Shown: positions 50,901-58,586 of the stretch, piece by piece
Layout of the letters: each line of letters starts with the position of its first letter
How positions within the stretch are numbered: position 1 is the first letter of the stretch
NCBI GenBank assembly: GCA_009859145.1
Contig: VRVR01000022.1
Coordinates: 248,001 to 312,000 of the forward strand
Reading direction: 5' to 3'
Source of the DNA: Andalucia godoyi
Lineage: Eukaryota; Discoba; Jakobea; Jakobida; Andaluciidae
DNA length: 64,000 nt
The notes under the pieces: model-generated
Told to the model about the DNA's origin: nothing
What the model saw: only the letters and a program-made list of their open reading frames with translations
Databases searched by the model: none
Translations under genes and position numbers: made by a program

Positions 50901-51958
50901 ACATTCGAGCTCCTGAGTACCAGACGCTATTCCAGACCGTAATGACTCTCGACGGACACATTCCGCTGCCGAATAGTGTGATGGCCGGCCATGATGAAAA
51001 CCGCGGCATTCTTACCCCCGCCTATGTGCCGTATGGATCGATTGAGGTAATCTGCAATCACGAGAATCTCTGGGCGAACATTTCCGGCGAGCTTGATCCA
51101 TCCAAAGTGCGATTTGATGTCGAAGACGAGTCTGTTTGGCTTCCATTTGTTTCTGAGGATTCGCGTATTCCGCCGCCGATTCCGTTTTATGACCCCAAGC
51201 CTCTCGGACCGAAGATGGCCAAAGCACGGGCCGCGGCACTGAGTACCCTGATCTACAACGAAGTCAAGTCTGGCTATATGGTCTGGCGTCACAGGGCGAA
51301 CATGGAAACGAAGTTTCTGAATGAATTTTCATCTCTCCTCGCCGACGGCCTGCGGGTGCTGGAGGCTACGCGCACCACACCACCATCTGTTGTCCAGCTT
51401 GTCCGTCGCAAGACCAAGGAGATTGGTGAACTGCTGATTAATACGGAGGATGAGGAGGCCCGCGATCTGATTGCCGTTCACCTCAAGGCGCTACGTTCTG
51501 AGGCAGACAAGTATGATTTCGAATATTGGAGAGGAAAATTGATGCAGAGACTGCCTGGCGGCTACGAGTTTGAAGGTGTTCCTATCTCATTTTCGTACAC
51601 GGACCACAAGCGTATTCGTCGCTATATCATGGAGCACTTCGACTACCACGAAGACTCGGACGAGAAAATCAACTTTCTGCTTGCAGTGCATGTGACACCG
51701 TATGCAAACTCGGTGAGTTCCGTGTGGGTTTTTATTGCCAAGATGTGGGAAACGGTGACGACGGCGGACAAGACGGAGGATGCGCAGAATGGCGCCGCTG
51801 CGAAGACTAGCAAGGCGGCGGACAACCGGGCGGCTTCAGCGGCCCCTGCAGGTGCTTCGTCTGTTCCGGCTGCAGCAGGCGCCACCGCCGGGCCAAAGAA
51901 GACTGGTTCGCAGAAGACCGTGAAGGAAGGCGCTGGCACTGGTCTCTCTGATTCTTGA
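47969..51958 (+). CDS. CC2D2A: CC2D2A-like multi-C2 protein
   Basis: The 1329-residue protein has a charged coiled-coil N-terminus (about 25-75). Three C2-like domains follow: about 75-215 (CDPYVKFKLGG, LRVELWDWDMF), 220-360 (GGTSDPYIVFSI, LTLKVYDWDLSSADDFIGAAVLPL) and 395-530 (GYSDPFVAVEWD, GNDFLGTTELPL). A transglutaminase-like region lies at about 610-830 (RVYRFLPTFLTP, DHAILMVNLLLGMGKDAYLCYG, VWVLVREGDGSVHMWE). A second charged helical stretch precedes a C-terminal block (GYEFEGVPISFSYTD, FLLAVHVTPYANSVSSVWVFIA). This order and the C-terminal block match CC2D2A, a ciliary transition-zone component of the MKS module. The catalytic Cys-His-Asp triad of transglutaminases is not evident, as expected for this family. 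Confidence 0.75.
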   Translation: MGKTDNLDFNEDGTNAGVEDSQAKEDAELKVKLAKAEEKDREKILKAEEARKAKEADKAVEESKRSEELRRKTDRRVFKCVIRTVQLRKIAEKCDPYVKFKLGGISTKKETKHLDKTEEENREAFLAVKKPMKKFKTKKFKNARRGSSVTYNQVFVKYWYGTYDDLEKEFLRVELWDWDMFTRNDYMGEGRIKLSDLANGNVQQHMNMLPSLQRSKGKRRVVAGEVDFQCYFQEVFDFKLNFYDWEGKNLIAADFGGTSDPYIVFSIPRSWSNPFTRGVAWGRSCKSPVVSNTLFPRWEDCGNLHYRGTRSELEDEDLTLKVYDWDLSSADDFIGAAVLPLRGILEYGFLQCGLLIKGKVKVPNQGKKKEWNLPAGSLSGYVRAEDLPMHQQFGEQVTLRDHHRYLAVHISQCTQLRDIHMGYSDPFVAVEWDGMKQETRVIEKELNPYFDEVLYFPVRMSNVGDVEELRKKPRIRLSVYHHGSAGNDFLGTTELPLYAILLSKVEKTREFDGQKTRMFRGTMKLANLGSMTDSTISFKAYFVRDFPPEMVLEEDESMQFKGEVVDRDLPLIYREREEKWRNSMFRAGIRITDGEFPCKALDEQRVYRFLPTFLTPMVPPRDLRNVLALARMVQCITWAEDDDIYAAALARTTAGMRAAMQQQPVVPGTVKASKKAVQQIAQTPVSASSQSVDIWTTPTFFLSVRKGDSEDHAILMVNLLLGMGKDAYLCYGKSRSGVDKYVWVLVREGDGSVHMWETTTARMYRLGDRWIGQGLTQEEAEACEFGLEDVVHYDKKTKDAIRKYRRRLKSVIKKMETAKKKSLKKNNGVEADVSAASVKDVADEADAKVEDDKRLKELEEIAERGDAAVEEFPDVDRDAQAASNMGLEADVDQPEFEMDDEPQNPEIAAKAAEEDVKDEQKRQIEAKLKRRKYEEEEVKKKERKLQKDLKSISKEVWTKDLEIFDDDAMLDAKDIFADIRAPEYQTLFQTVMTLDGHIPLPNSVMAGHDENRGILTPAYVPYGSIEVICNHENLWANISGELDPSKVRFDVEDESVWLPFVSEDSRIPPPIPFYDPKPLGPKMAKARAAALSTLIYNEVKSGYMVWRHRANMETKFLNEFSSLLADGLRVLEATRTTPPSVVQLVRRKTKEIGELLINTEDEEARDLIAVHLKALRSEADKYDFEYWRGKLMQRLPGGYEFEGVPISFSYTDHKRIRRYIMEHFDYHEDSDEKINFLLAVHVTPYANSVSSVWVFIAKMWETVTTADKTEDAQNGAAAKTSKAADNRAASAAPAGASSVPAAAGATAGPKKTGSQKTVKEGAGTGLSDS

Positions 51959-52296
51959 GCACCCTCGGAATTCATAATTGAATTATTTTTTTTTACCAAT
52001 CAAAAAATTAAAGAAGAAACGTCCCATTCCTCTTCGCGTTCATATTCATGTTTATGTTTATGTTCTTGTTCATTATGCCGTTTCTCACAAAGGCGACAAG
52101 AACAAGCAAAAGAAGATGGGAATCCGGATTTGTTTGTTGAACAGCCCAAAATTCGAGGTCGGTGTAGGTGGAATGCCCCAAATTGTTCAGACGCTGATGT
52201 TCGGGACACTATTTAATTTGCATTTTCCTTTTCCACGCGATGCCAATGTACGGGATCCCCTGCCACGCTACGCAAGACATGTGACATTTCCACCGC
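51959..52296. other. 3' flank of CC2D2A-like gene
   Basis: This contains a T-rich stretch, a TTCATGTTTATG-type repeat near 52045-52070 and sequence leading into the Fanzor remnant. Further decayed element sequence may be present, but no motif is clear enough to assign. Confidence 0.3.
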
Positions 52297-52541
52297 AACC
52301 TGACGACGGACATGCATCGCAAGCATGCAAAATGGCTGTGTGAGGGGAGTAGGCGGGTCGCGAAGTCCACATCGTCACTGAGGAACACAGATCAAGACGT
52401 GTGGTCAGTGCAGGGCAATCCATGCGAAGCTCGGAAGACACAAAGGCGTTCCGACGTCCAGGCTGTTGTGCGACGATCGATCGCGATTGGAATGGTGCGC
52501 GCAATAACAGTATCTTTAATACGCCGTGCAAGGTGTATTGA
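52297..52541 (+). pseudogene. Decayed TnpB/Fanzor element, copy 2 (C-terminal third)
   Basis: Three successive frames together read as the C-terminal third of a eukaryotic TnpB/Fanzor nuclease. Frame 1 (52297-52389) gives NLTTDMHRKHAKWLCE and then VAKSTSSLRN, the segments that flank the RuvC-II region in the family. Frame 2 (52394-52444) gives KTCGQCRAIHAKLGRHK, the first half of the zinc ribbon. Frame 3 (52449-52541) gives FRRPGCCATIDRDWNGARNN, the second half plus the RuvC-III motif, ending with TGA at 52539-52541. The catalytic middle appears partly deleted after KWLCE, and at least two frameshifts are present. It is an inactive remnant, and its RuvC-III coding bases align closely with those of the copy at 46955-46990. 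Confidence 0.8.
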
Positions 52542-52542
52542 A
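52515..52542 (+). other. 11-bp hairpin at the stop of Fanzor remnant 2
   Basis: Arms 52515-52525 and 52532-52542 pair over 11 positions with two G-U pairs around the loop GTGCAA. The stop codon lies in the 3' arm. The placement matches the hairpin at remnant 1, although the sequences differ. Confidence 0.45.
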
Positions 52543-52857
52543 GGGCCAACCCCGCCCCCCCTTTCGCCCCATGCGGACATGGCCCGGGTAGCAAGATTTG
52601 ATTACGCATGGATAGCGATGATCATGCGTACTAAACGTACGATGTAGGCGCATGACGATGTCGTGGCGTCACTTGGCACACGGCCCTCCATCCCAAATTT
52701 CTCACATTTGGTCAGTTTTGTGATGTTTACGGAACAACATGGCTGAGTTGGCAGTTGTGGGAGCGACAAAAAGTTGGCAAGGCTTGGGTTGGAGTAGTAG
52801 TATTTCTACTACTAATCATAGTTATTCTTGTTGGTTATTCATATACACTTAAAAATC

Positions 52858-52897
<40 letters not shown>

Positions 52898-52900
52898 CCG
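52543..52900. other. Flank of Fanzor remnant 2 with AAT microsatellite
   Basis: A GC-rich part follows the remnant (C run near 52551-52561, short palindrome CGTACTAAACGTACG near 52627-52641). It passes into AT-rich sequence with thirteen AAT units at 52858-52896, which abuts the stop of the minus-strand methyltransferase gene. No gene is supported. Confidence 0.35.
52858..52896 (+). repeat. (AAT)13 microsatellite
   Basis: Thirteen AAT units end four bases before the stop codon of the minus-strand methyltransferase gene, in its 3' UTR. Confidence 0.95.
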
Positions 52901-54241
52901 TTATTGATCCTCAGTCGACGACGGTGCTGCTGCTGTTGGAGGGCTCCGCGTCGCCATGAGCGTGACTTCGTGCTTGGCACTCCACAGGTGCCGCACATCA
53001 ACAGTCCATCCATGGTTAACCAAGTCACGGCGAATGTCGTTGATCGCAGCCGCTTGATCTTGCCGAATTAGAAATGGCGGATCTTCGACTCGTTTGCGGG
53101 GAGCAGAAGAATCACGAGCTCGCGGCTGCTTCGCCTCCCAGTACTCTTTTCTCCGCGACGTTCCAACATCCAAATCATTGCGCAACTTGAGATTTGCAAT
53201 GATGCACTCCAATCCAGACAATTCTGGATTCGAAGCCCACTTGTGCAGAACCTCGCCCGCCGCTCTTGGATCGCAAGCAACGTCCCAAACCAGCCACTGC
53301 GCTGCTGCATCGTGGAATCGGAATGCGTCCCCCTTTTCAAACTTCAAACTGCCATTGCGGTCTTCGCCTTCGTGCCCTGCAACGATGCTCGCCACAACAT
53401 CGGCGCTCACCTCGAGCGGCGCTCGATCCACGGCGGTGACATGACAGCCGTATTTGAGTGCAAGCAGCACAGACCATGCACCCGGCGATGCACCGAGATC
53501 GACCACTCGTTTTCCGGGGCTTGGCCGAGCTCCGAGACACCGTATTGCCTCTTCCAGTTTGCGGTAAGTTGATCCAGGAGCTTGTGGAAACTCGTCCATG
53601 AGGAGTGGCTTTCCGAGGGCAAACGTCGGATATCGTAGTGCCTGCGGAAGCGCGACGCTTGCATCCCACTCGCTGCGATTCACACACGAAACCCACACAT
53701 CTTCCGCATCGGTCATGAACACCGATAATGTGTACGTAGGAGTGACTTCATCGCGGCCGCGGGTCATCCGGCTGTCCGGTCTGCAGTATCTCCAATTCGT
53801 CCTTTCTCTCAGTTTTGCCCGGATTGCATTCGAAAGCAGCTCGCATCTGCGTCCAAGCACGCTTCTCTCGATAGTGGTTTGCCCAGGCTTCTGAAGATAC
53901 GAGGACGAAAAACAGTGAAGCTGGTAGAACGGCATCTCGCCATCGGATCCCTTCGCGCACCGCGCTCTGCTCTTGCTCAGCACGTCGGGCTGTCCAAACA
54001 AGATCTCGTCTGCCAACTGCGCGATGCTTGATCCTTGAACCTGCTGTGCATCCGGCATCACGCCGACCACAAACGGGCTGCAATACGCCGTCGACACAAT
54101 CTCAGATGCACAACCGCCAGGCTTTCCGGCACTCGCCAGCAACAACGCTCCAGGTGCGATGCTTTGGACGAGCGTCAACCCCGGAGGCAACGTCCGCTGC
54201 ATGCTTGTTACAAACAATGGCCGCGCAAACAAGATGCTCAT
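52901..54241 (-). CDS. RlmM-like FtsJ-fold RNA 2'-O-methyltransferase
   Basis: The 446-residue protein resembles bacterial RlmM, which 2'-O-methylates C2498 of 23S rRNA, and its eukaryotic relatives. The N-terminal half (about 1-225) lacks clear motifs but should correspond to the RNA-binding THUMP-like part. A DEFPQAPGSTYRKLEEAI segment precedes the Rossmann fold at about residue 250: VVDLGASPGAWSVLLALKYGCHVTAVDRAPL (SAM-binding DLGASPGAW), then WLVWDVACDPRAAGEVLHKW and IIANLKLRND, matching the RlmM NLKL pattern. The C-terminus has WTVDVRHLWSAKHEVTLM, also RlmM-like. The conserved catalytic lysines and acids appear present (D in WDVACD, K in NLKL). A mitochondrial or plastid rRNA target is possible, but no clear presequence is visible. 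The start is the ATG at 54241. Confidence 0.75.
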   Translation of the reverse strand: MSILFARPLFVTSMQRTLPPGLTLVQSIAPGALLLASAGKPGGCASEIVSTAYCSPFVVGVMPDAQQVQGSSIAQLADEILFGQPDVLSKSRARCAKGSDGEMPFYQLHCFSSSYLQKPGQTTIERSVLGRRCELLSNAIRAKLRERTNWRYCRPDSRMTRGRDEVTPTYTLSVFMTDAEDVWVSCVNRSEWDASVALPQALRYPTFALGKPLLMDEFPQAPGSTYRKLEEAIRCLGARPSPGKRVVDLGASPGAWSVLLALKYGCHVTAVDRAPLEVSADVVASIVAGHEGEDRNGSLKFEKGDAFRFHDAAAQWLVWDVACDPRAAGEVLHKWASNPELSGLECIIANLKLRNDLDVGTSRRKEYWEAKQPRARDSSAPRKRVEDPPFLIRQDQAAAINDIRRDLVNHGWTVDVRHLWSAKHEVTLMATRSPPTAAAPSSTEDQ

Positions 54242-54518
54242 CAGCAATCACCTTTACTCTCTCGCATCCACCACCGCAACAGCAACAAAACTAATAATTA
54301 ATACTATTATGTATGTTAAACACCAAAAACATGTAATAAATTCTGCATTTTTTCCCAGCTAGGAACTACAACGGCCAACAGAAGCCACTGTACTCTGCAC
54401 CGTTGTCGACAAGCGTCGATTTGCGCTCGTAGCCATTCGTGCGAACACCGATCTTTGTCTTAACCACAGAGCGGCGGACGCACAGTTTGTGAGGAGAGAG
54501 GGAAAGAGAGAACAAGGA

Positions 54519-54556
<38 letters not shown>

Positions 54557-54589
54557 GAAAAGGAAGGGAAGAAGAAATAAGAAAGATTC
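54242..54589. promoter_or_regulatory. Divergent region between methyltransferase and SmF genes
   Basis: A 348-base gap between divergent starts. It contains a GA array at about 54524-54551 followed by an AAGGAAGAAAAGG purine tract immediately before the SmF ATG, and no gene. Confidence 0.4.
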
Positions 54590-55324
54590 ATGGCGCCGCA
54601 GCAACCAGTGAATCCGAAGCCGCTTCTCTTGTCTCTCGTCGGTCAGCCGATAATTGTACGGTTAAAGTGGGGAATCGAGTATCGCGGATTGCTGGTTTCG
54701 ACGGATGCTTATATGAACCTCCAGCTATCAGAATGCGAAGAATGGGTTCGTGGACACTATGCAGGTCTTCTCGGCCAGGTCCTTATTCGATGCAATAACG
54801 TACTGTACATTCGCCAAGGAACCCATCAGGACCTCCACCAATCGAAAAGCTCCCAATCTTCCAACCGCGCAGGAGAAGAACAAGAATCGGACGCACACTC
54901 GGCTCAATCCGGACTGCTTCCACCGCCACAGCAGTCGCCACAGCAGTTGCCGTCGTCGCCAGCAGAGCCGCAGCAATCTGTGTCGGTATTGGCATTGGAG
55001 CCTCTTCCGGTATCTGCATCGGAATCTGCACCGGCACCAGCACCAGCACCAGCACCAGAGGGAGAGGGCAAAGGCGCCTCAAAGATGGAACTGACACAGG
55101 ACGAAGCGATGGAGACGCACGAGCCGGTGAAGCCCGCGGTGGAGAAAAAGACTCGGAGAAAGAGGGGAAGTGAGCCTGCACCCGCAGTCGCAGTCGCACC
55201 CGCAACGCCCGTGGAGCCAGAGACGCCGCAGCAGCCAGAAGCCGAGCAAAGTGCACGAGCAGAGGCAGCAGAAGAGGTTGTGGAAGAACCAAAACCAAAG
55301 CGACGACGGGGTGGCAGGAAGTAA
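54590..55324 (+). CDS. SNRPF: Spliceosomal Sm protein F with long C-terminal tail
   Basis: SmF is one of seven Sm proteins forming the core ring of U1, U2, U4 and U5 snRNPs. Residues 7-76 are a complete Sm domain: [38 protein letters not shown] and the Sm2 motif [14 protein letters not shown] (residues 62-75). That matches SmF more closely than LSm6. The family is usually about 85 residues, yet the frame continues for another 168 residues of Q/P/A-rich low complexity with a KKTRRKRG basic patch and a terminal [10 protein letters not shown]. No splice site that would end the protein early was convincing. The tail may be a lineage-specific extension or NLS-bearing tail. Confidence 0.85.
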   Translation: MAPQQPVNPKPLLLSLVGQPIIVRLKWGIEYRGLLVSTDAYMNLQLSECEEWVRGHYAGLLGQVLIRCNNVLYIRQGTHQDLHQSKSSQSSNRAGEEQESDAHSAQSGLLPPPQQSPQQLPSSPAEPQQSVSVLALEPLPVSASESAPAPAPAPAPEGEGKGASKMELTQDEAMETHEPVKPAVEKKTRRKRGSEPAPAVAVAPATPVEPETPQQPEAEQSARAEAAEEVVEEPKPKRRRGGRK

Positions 55325-55561
55325 AACGTAAAGACCAAACATTTATTATTATTATTATTATTTGATCGCCCTCGTTTTTGGCTTTCATTTGTCTGTTTTC
55401 CCTCTTCTTCTCTGCTCAAGATTCGACGCATGCATTCCTTCTGGAGCAAACAGACATATCAGGCAAGTGCATTTATTTACAACAACAATAACAACAACAA
55501 CGACAAAAAAAAAAGAGGGAGAGAGCACGACGGAAAGGTCTGTTGCCCCCGATTCGCTGAG

Positions 55562-57025
55562 CTATTCCGACGACGGCATGCGTCGACCGGCGAGCATCTC
55601 CATTGGTTTTGCAAACTGCGGCTCGACAGGTCGGTCTGCAAAGACGCTGTCAACAAAGGCCTGGAAGACTTTCTCTTCGTTTCCGAGCTGCTCCCACGCC
55701 TTCTGCGCCTCGAGCTTCCCTCGAATCGCCTCCTGTTCCTTCCCAAGTCTCTTTTCAGCGTTCTGCTTTCTCTGGAACTGCATCGTCTGAATCGCCTTCT
55801 TTTTTCTCGCCTCTGCATCTCGCCGATCCTCCTCTGCAAGAACATCCGCAAGCTGCCGAAGCTGCATCTGGACCGCTCCCCTTGCCTCCCTGTCTCGCTC
55901 TGCGCGTCGCTTCTTCTCCGCGATCTGTGCATCACGCGACATCTTTGTCGCTGCAAGATACTCGCTCTTCCTCCGAGCATCCTCCCGCTCTCTTTCAGCC
56001 CGGGCTTCCTCAGCGGCCCGAACCTGGCCATCTACCCGCGCTTCTTCCGTCGAGCGCATTGCCGCAAGCATTGCCGCCTGCTCATCAATCAGCTTCTGTC
56101 TCCTTGCCAACTGCGCCCCAAACCGCTCGTCTTCTCGAGCTTTCCTCGTTGCTTCCTTCGCTGCCTTTTCTGCTGCATACTGAGCAATCTTGTCTTCCTC
56201 CGCCTTTTCCTGCGCGCGCTCTCTCTCTCTCGACCTTCCAAGCTCCATATTTGCATCCCGCAGCTCTCTCAGCCTGGCCTTTCCAGCTTCTCGCTCCCGC
56301 TCACTCTTTTCCTTTTCCTCTCTCGCCCGTTCCTTTTCTCGCTCGCGCTCCCTTGCTTTCTCAGCCTCCATAGCTTCCGCTTCTGCCGCCTCCCGTCGCT
56401 GCTTCTCGCCAATCTGCGCGGCACGCTCATTCGCAAGCTTCAGCGCTGCGTCTCTCTTTGCAATTGCATTACTCACCTGCTTATCATCAAACGCAGCCCA
56501 TGTCGACTCGAGGTTCGCATGATGTTCGCGAGCCTTCCGCGCCTCATATTCCTCCTTCTTGTGGTGTGCATCGATCTGTGATGCGCGGCCCTGCAGACAC
56601 TCGGAAAGCAACAGCCGAGCCTCGAACGAACGGACCTTGTCGGACGATGTGCGCAGCGAGGCAGCATCGGCCTTTGCAAGAATCGCCGCGCGCTCCGCAG
56701 CTCGGCGGGACTCCTCCTGAGCATCCAGTGCTCGCAGCCGTGCTTCATCGGCTGCAAGGCGCGTCTGGGCGGCCTGAAGCTGTGCTGTGCGAGCTCCATC
56801 GAGTGTGTTGGACCACGTGGACACTCGCGCATCGGACAGCGCCTTCAGCCGAATGCGGTCTTCTTCAAGCGCTGCAGTTGGCGAGTATGATGTCGATGCA
56901 TACGACGGAAGTCCCGGCGAACCCGATGCCGAAGAAACCGTCATCGACTTTAACCGCTGCAGCTCATGCGTCGACACGAAGGACTGGCCAGAACCAGGGT
57001 GTGTCGCAACATCATATCGAGTCAT
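55562..57025 (-). CDS. CFAP210: CFAP210-like TPH-domain coiled-coil protein
   Basis: The 487-residue protein is almost entirely a charged alpha-helical coiled coil rich in A, E, K and R. The N-terminus (EEDRIRLKALSDARVSTWSNTLDGARTAQL) and the segment VRSFEARLLLSECLQGRASQI fit the trichohyalin-plectin-homology (TPH) microtubule-inner-protein family, especially CFAP210 (CCDC173), which lies inside the axonemal doublet B-tubule. The C-terminus GNEEKVFQAFVDSVF...PVEPQFAKPMEM is unlike generic coiled coils and agrees with a single-copy axonemal protein. CFAP45 or trichoplein relatives are the main alternatives. It converges with SmF and lies on the same strand as PSMA7. Confidence 0.62.
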   Translation of the reverse strand: MTRYDVATHPGSGQSFVSTHELQRLKSMTVSSASGSPGLPSYASTSYSPTAALEEDRIRLKALSDARVSTWSNTLDGARTAQLQAAQTRLAADEARLRALDAQEESRRAAERAAILAKADAASLRTSSDKVRSFEARLLLSECLQGRASQIDAHHKKEEYEARKAREHHANLESTWAAFDDKQVSNAIAKRDAALKLANERAAQIGEKQRREAAEAEAMEAEKAREREREKERAREEKEKSEREREAGKARLRELRDANMELGRSRERERAQEKAEEDKIAQYAAEKAAKEATRKAREDERFGAQLARRQKLIDEQAAMLAAMRSTEEARVDGQVRAAEEARAEREREDARRKSEYLAATKMSRDAQIAEKKRRAERDREARGAVQMQLRQLADVLAEEDRRDAEARKKKAIQTMQFQRKQNAEKRLGKEQEAIRGKLEAQKAWEQLGNEEKVFQAFVDSVFADRPVEPQFAKPMEMLAGRRMPSSE

Positions 57026-57350
57026 CTTTCCTTTTTCTATTTTCGGTTGAAGAAAGGAAAACGTACACTTGTTGGGTGACGAAACGAGAAGAGAAAAACG
57101 TAAAACAGAGAATCAGAGAATCAGAGGAATTGAAGAAATTGGTTTGTCGGAAAGTGGATGTGCTCAGTGTTTAGTTGTGTGACGGTTGGACAGGCATTCC
57201 AAGATGGAGGAGGGTGAGACTAGGGCTTTGATGCAGTGATGCAGAAAAGTGTGAACTTCAGAAAAATCGACAATTGACGACTTCCTTTTACCTTTTTTTA
57301 ATTAATTACAGCAAGTTTCTTTTCTTTTTCCTTGTTATTGTTTAAACTTA
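57026..57350. other. Spacer between PSMA7 and CFAP210-like genes
   Basis: Both flanking genes are on the minus strand, so this holds the PSMA7 3' UTR and the CFAP210-like promoter. A duplicated AGAATCAGAG unit occurs near 57110-57124. No gene is evident. Confidence 0.35.
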
Positions 57351-58229
57351 TTAATCTTGCATGGGCTGCGGGGGCACACCAGGGCCCGGGGGCGTCGCTG
57401 TGGTTGACGACGACGACGACGATGGAGTGGGTTGTTGTGAGGGTTGTGAGGAGGATTGTGTGGACTGTGTGGACGGTTGTGAAGACGGCGGCTGCTGCTG
57501 TTGCTGCTGTGCTTGCTTTTCGGCCTGAATTTCCGCAATGACGGCATCGACTTCCTCATCTGCAAGCGTTCGAACACCCTGCTCAGAGCGTTTCATGACG
57601 GCAACCTCAATGTTCTTTGAGCCTGTTTCGACGACCTCCAGGAGTGCTCGGACCGCGAGCTTGACCGCATCGTCGTACTTGAGTTCCGGCTCCCAGTTCT
57701 TCTCGAGAAACTCGCGAACGGTTGCCGACGACCGTCCAATGGCATTCGATCGCCACTCGGTCATCACACCTGACGGCTCCGTCATGAACAGTCGCGGAAC
57801 ATTCGTGTGATGCTCAAACCCTGCAATGAGCGTTGATATTCCAAATGGCCGAACTCCGCCGGACTGTGTGTAGGACTGCTGGACGCGTGCCACAAAGCGC
57901 CCTGCAACCTCGACTCCAATGACATCTTCGTAAGTAAGACCATACGACTGCGCTTCAATGCGTGCCTTGTTGATCAGCACTCGCGCATCGGCAGTCAGTC
58001 CAGCGAAAACGATCGCAATGTGATCGTCAATCAGCGCAATCTTGCGCACAGTACGAGTGTCCTGGAGCTTTGCAGCCGACTTGCGCTCCACGGCAAGAAT
58101 CACAGAGTCCGTACCACGAACCCCAACTGCAGTCGAGCCCTTCTTCACTGCCTCCTGCGCATACTGGACTTGGAAAAGCTGGCCGTCCGGAGAAAAGACT
58201 GTGATTGCGCTGTCGTATCGAGAACTCAT
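57351..58229 (-). CDS. PSMA7: 20S proteasome subunit alpha4 (PSMA7)
   Basis: The 292-residue protein is an alpha-type 20S core particle subunit. The N-terminal gate segment [38 protein letters not shown] is nearly complete, followed by [47 protein letters not shown], and [20 protein letters not shown]. These match PSMA7 (alpha4). The usual glutamate in QVEYA is a glutamine here (QVQYA). After about residue 240 a Q/P/S-rich tail of about 50 residues extends past the normal alpha4 end (about 248). An in-frame hydrophobic stretch upstream of the ATG at 58229 lacks an ATG and is treated as non-coding. Confidence 0.9.
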   Translation of the reverse strand: MSSRYDSAITVFSPDGQLFQVQYAQEAVKKGSTAVGVRGTDSVILAVERKSAAKLQDTRTVRKIALIDDHIAIVFAGLTADARVLINKARIEAQSYGLTYEDVIGVEVAGRFVARVQQSYTQSGGVRPFGISTLIAGFEHHTNVPRLFMTEPSGVMTEWRSNAIGRSSATVREFLEKNWEPELKYDDAVKLAVRALLEVVETGSKNIEVAVMKRSEQGVRTLADEEVDAVIAEIQAEKQAQQQQQQPPSSQPSTQSTQSSSQPSQQPTPSSSSSSTTATPPGPGVPPQPMQD

Positions 58230-58586
58230 GGGCGGAAGTGGGTGGAAGTAGGAGGGGAATGAGAAAGAGCAAGGGCTGGGAAACTTTCCAGTATTATTAA
58301 AATATAAATATGCAAATAATAATAATAATGATAATAGAAAAACAGAAAGTGGTGAGTAGAGTGCCAAAAAGAACCCAGGAGGGGAAAGTATAAAGAAAAG
58401 AAAACGACGAGAGAGACTTGAATCTGGTCCGAGGCTTTTGACATTTTGACGCAGCTAGCAGTCCACACCTTCAAGAACACGATCAAGTTGTGGACATTCC
58501 ATTCGCTTACAACAGGTAGGCATTTTATATACAGTATTATACCGGTATAATACCCAAAAACATTTTTTTTTAATTGCTCCCCTTGC
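58230..58586. other. Spacer between PPAN and PSMA7 genes with a palindrome
   Basis: This holds the PPAN 3' flank and the PSMA7 promoter. An AATAATAAT run near 58312-58333 and the palindrome at 58534-58553 are the notable structures. No gene is supported. Confidence 0.4.
58534..58553 (+). other. 20-bp perfect palindrome
   Basis: GTATTATACCGGTATAATAC reads identically on both strands. Its position, 33 bases downstream of the PPAN stop, fits a dyad binding site or a hairpin in the transcript. Confidence 0.9.

Noticed and set aside
55430-56581. Long plus-strand open frame (383 codons)
   Set aside because: It is the antisense shadow of the charged coiled-coil CFAP210-like gene, with a leucine/serine composition typical of such shadows.
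58230-58367. Hydrophobic N-terminal extension of PSMA7
   Set aside because: There is no ATG in frame, and proteasome alpha subunits begin at the conserved [11 protein letters not shown] segment.
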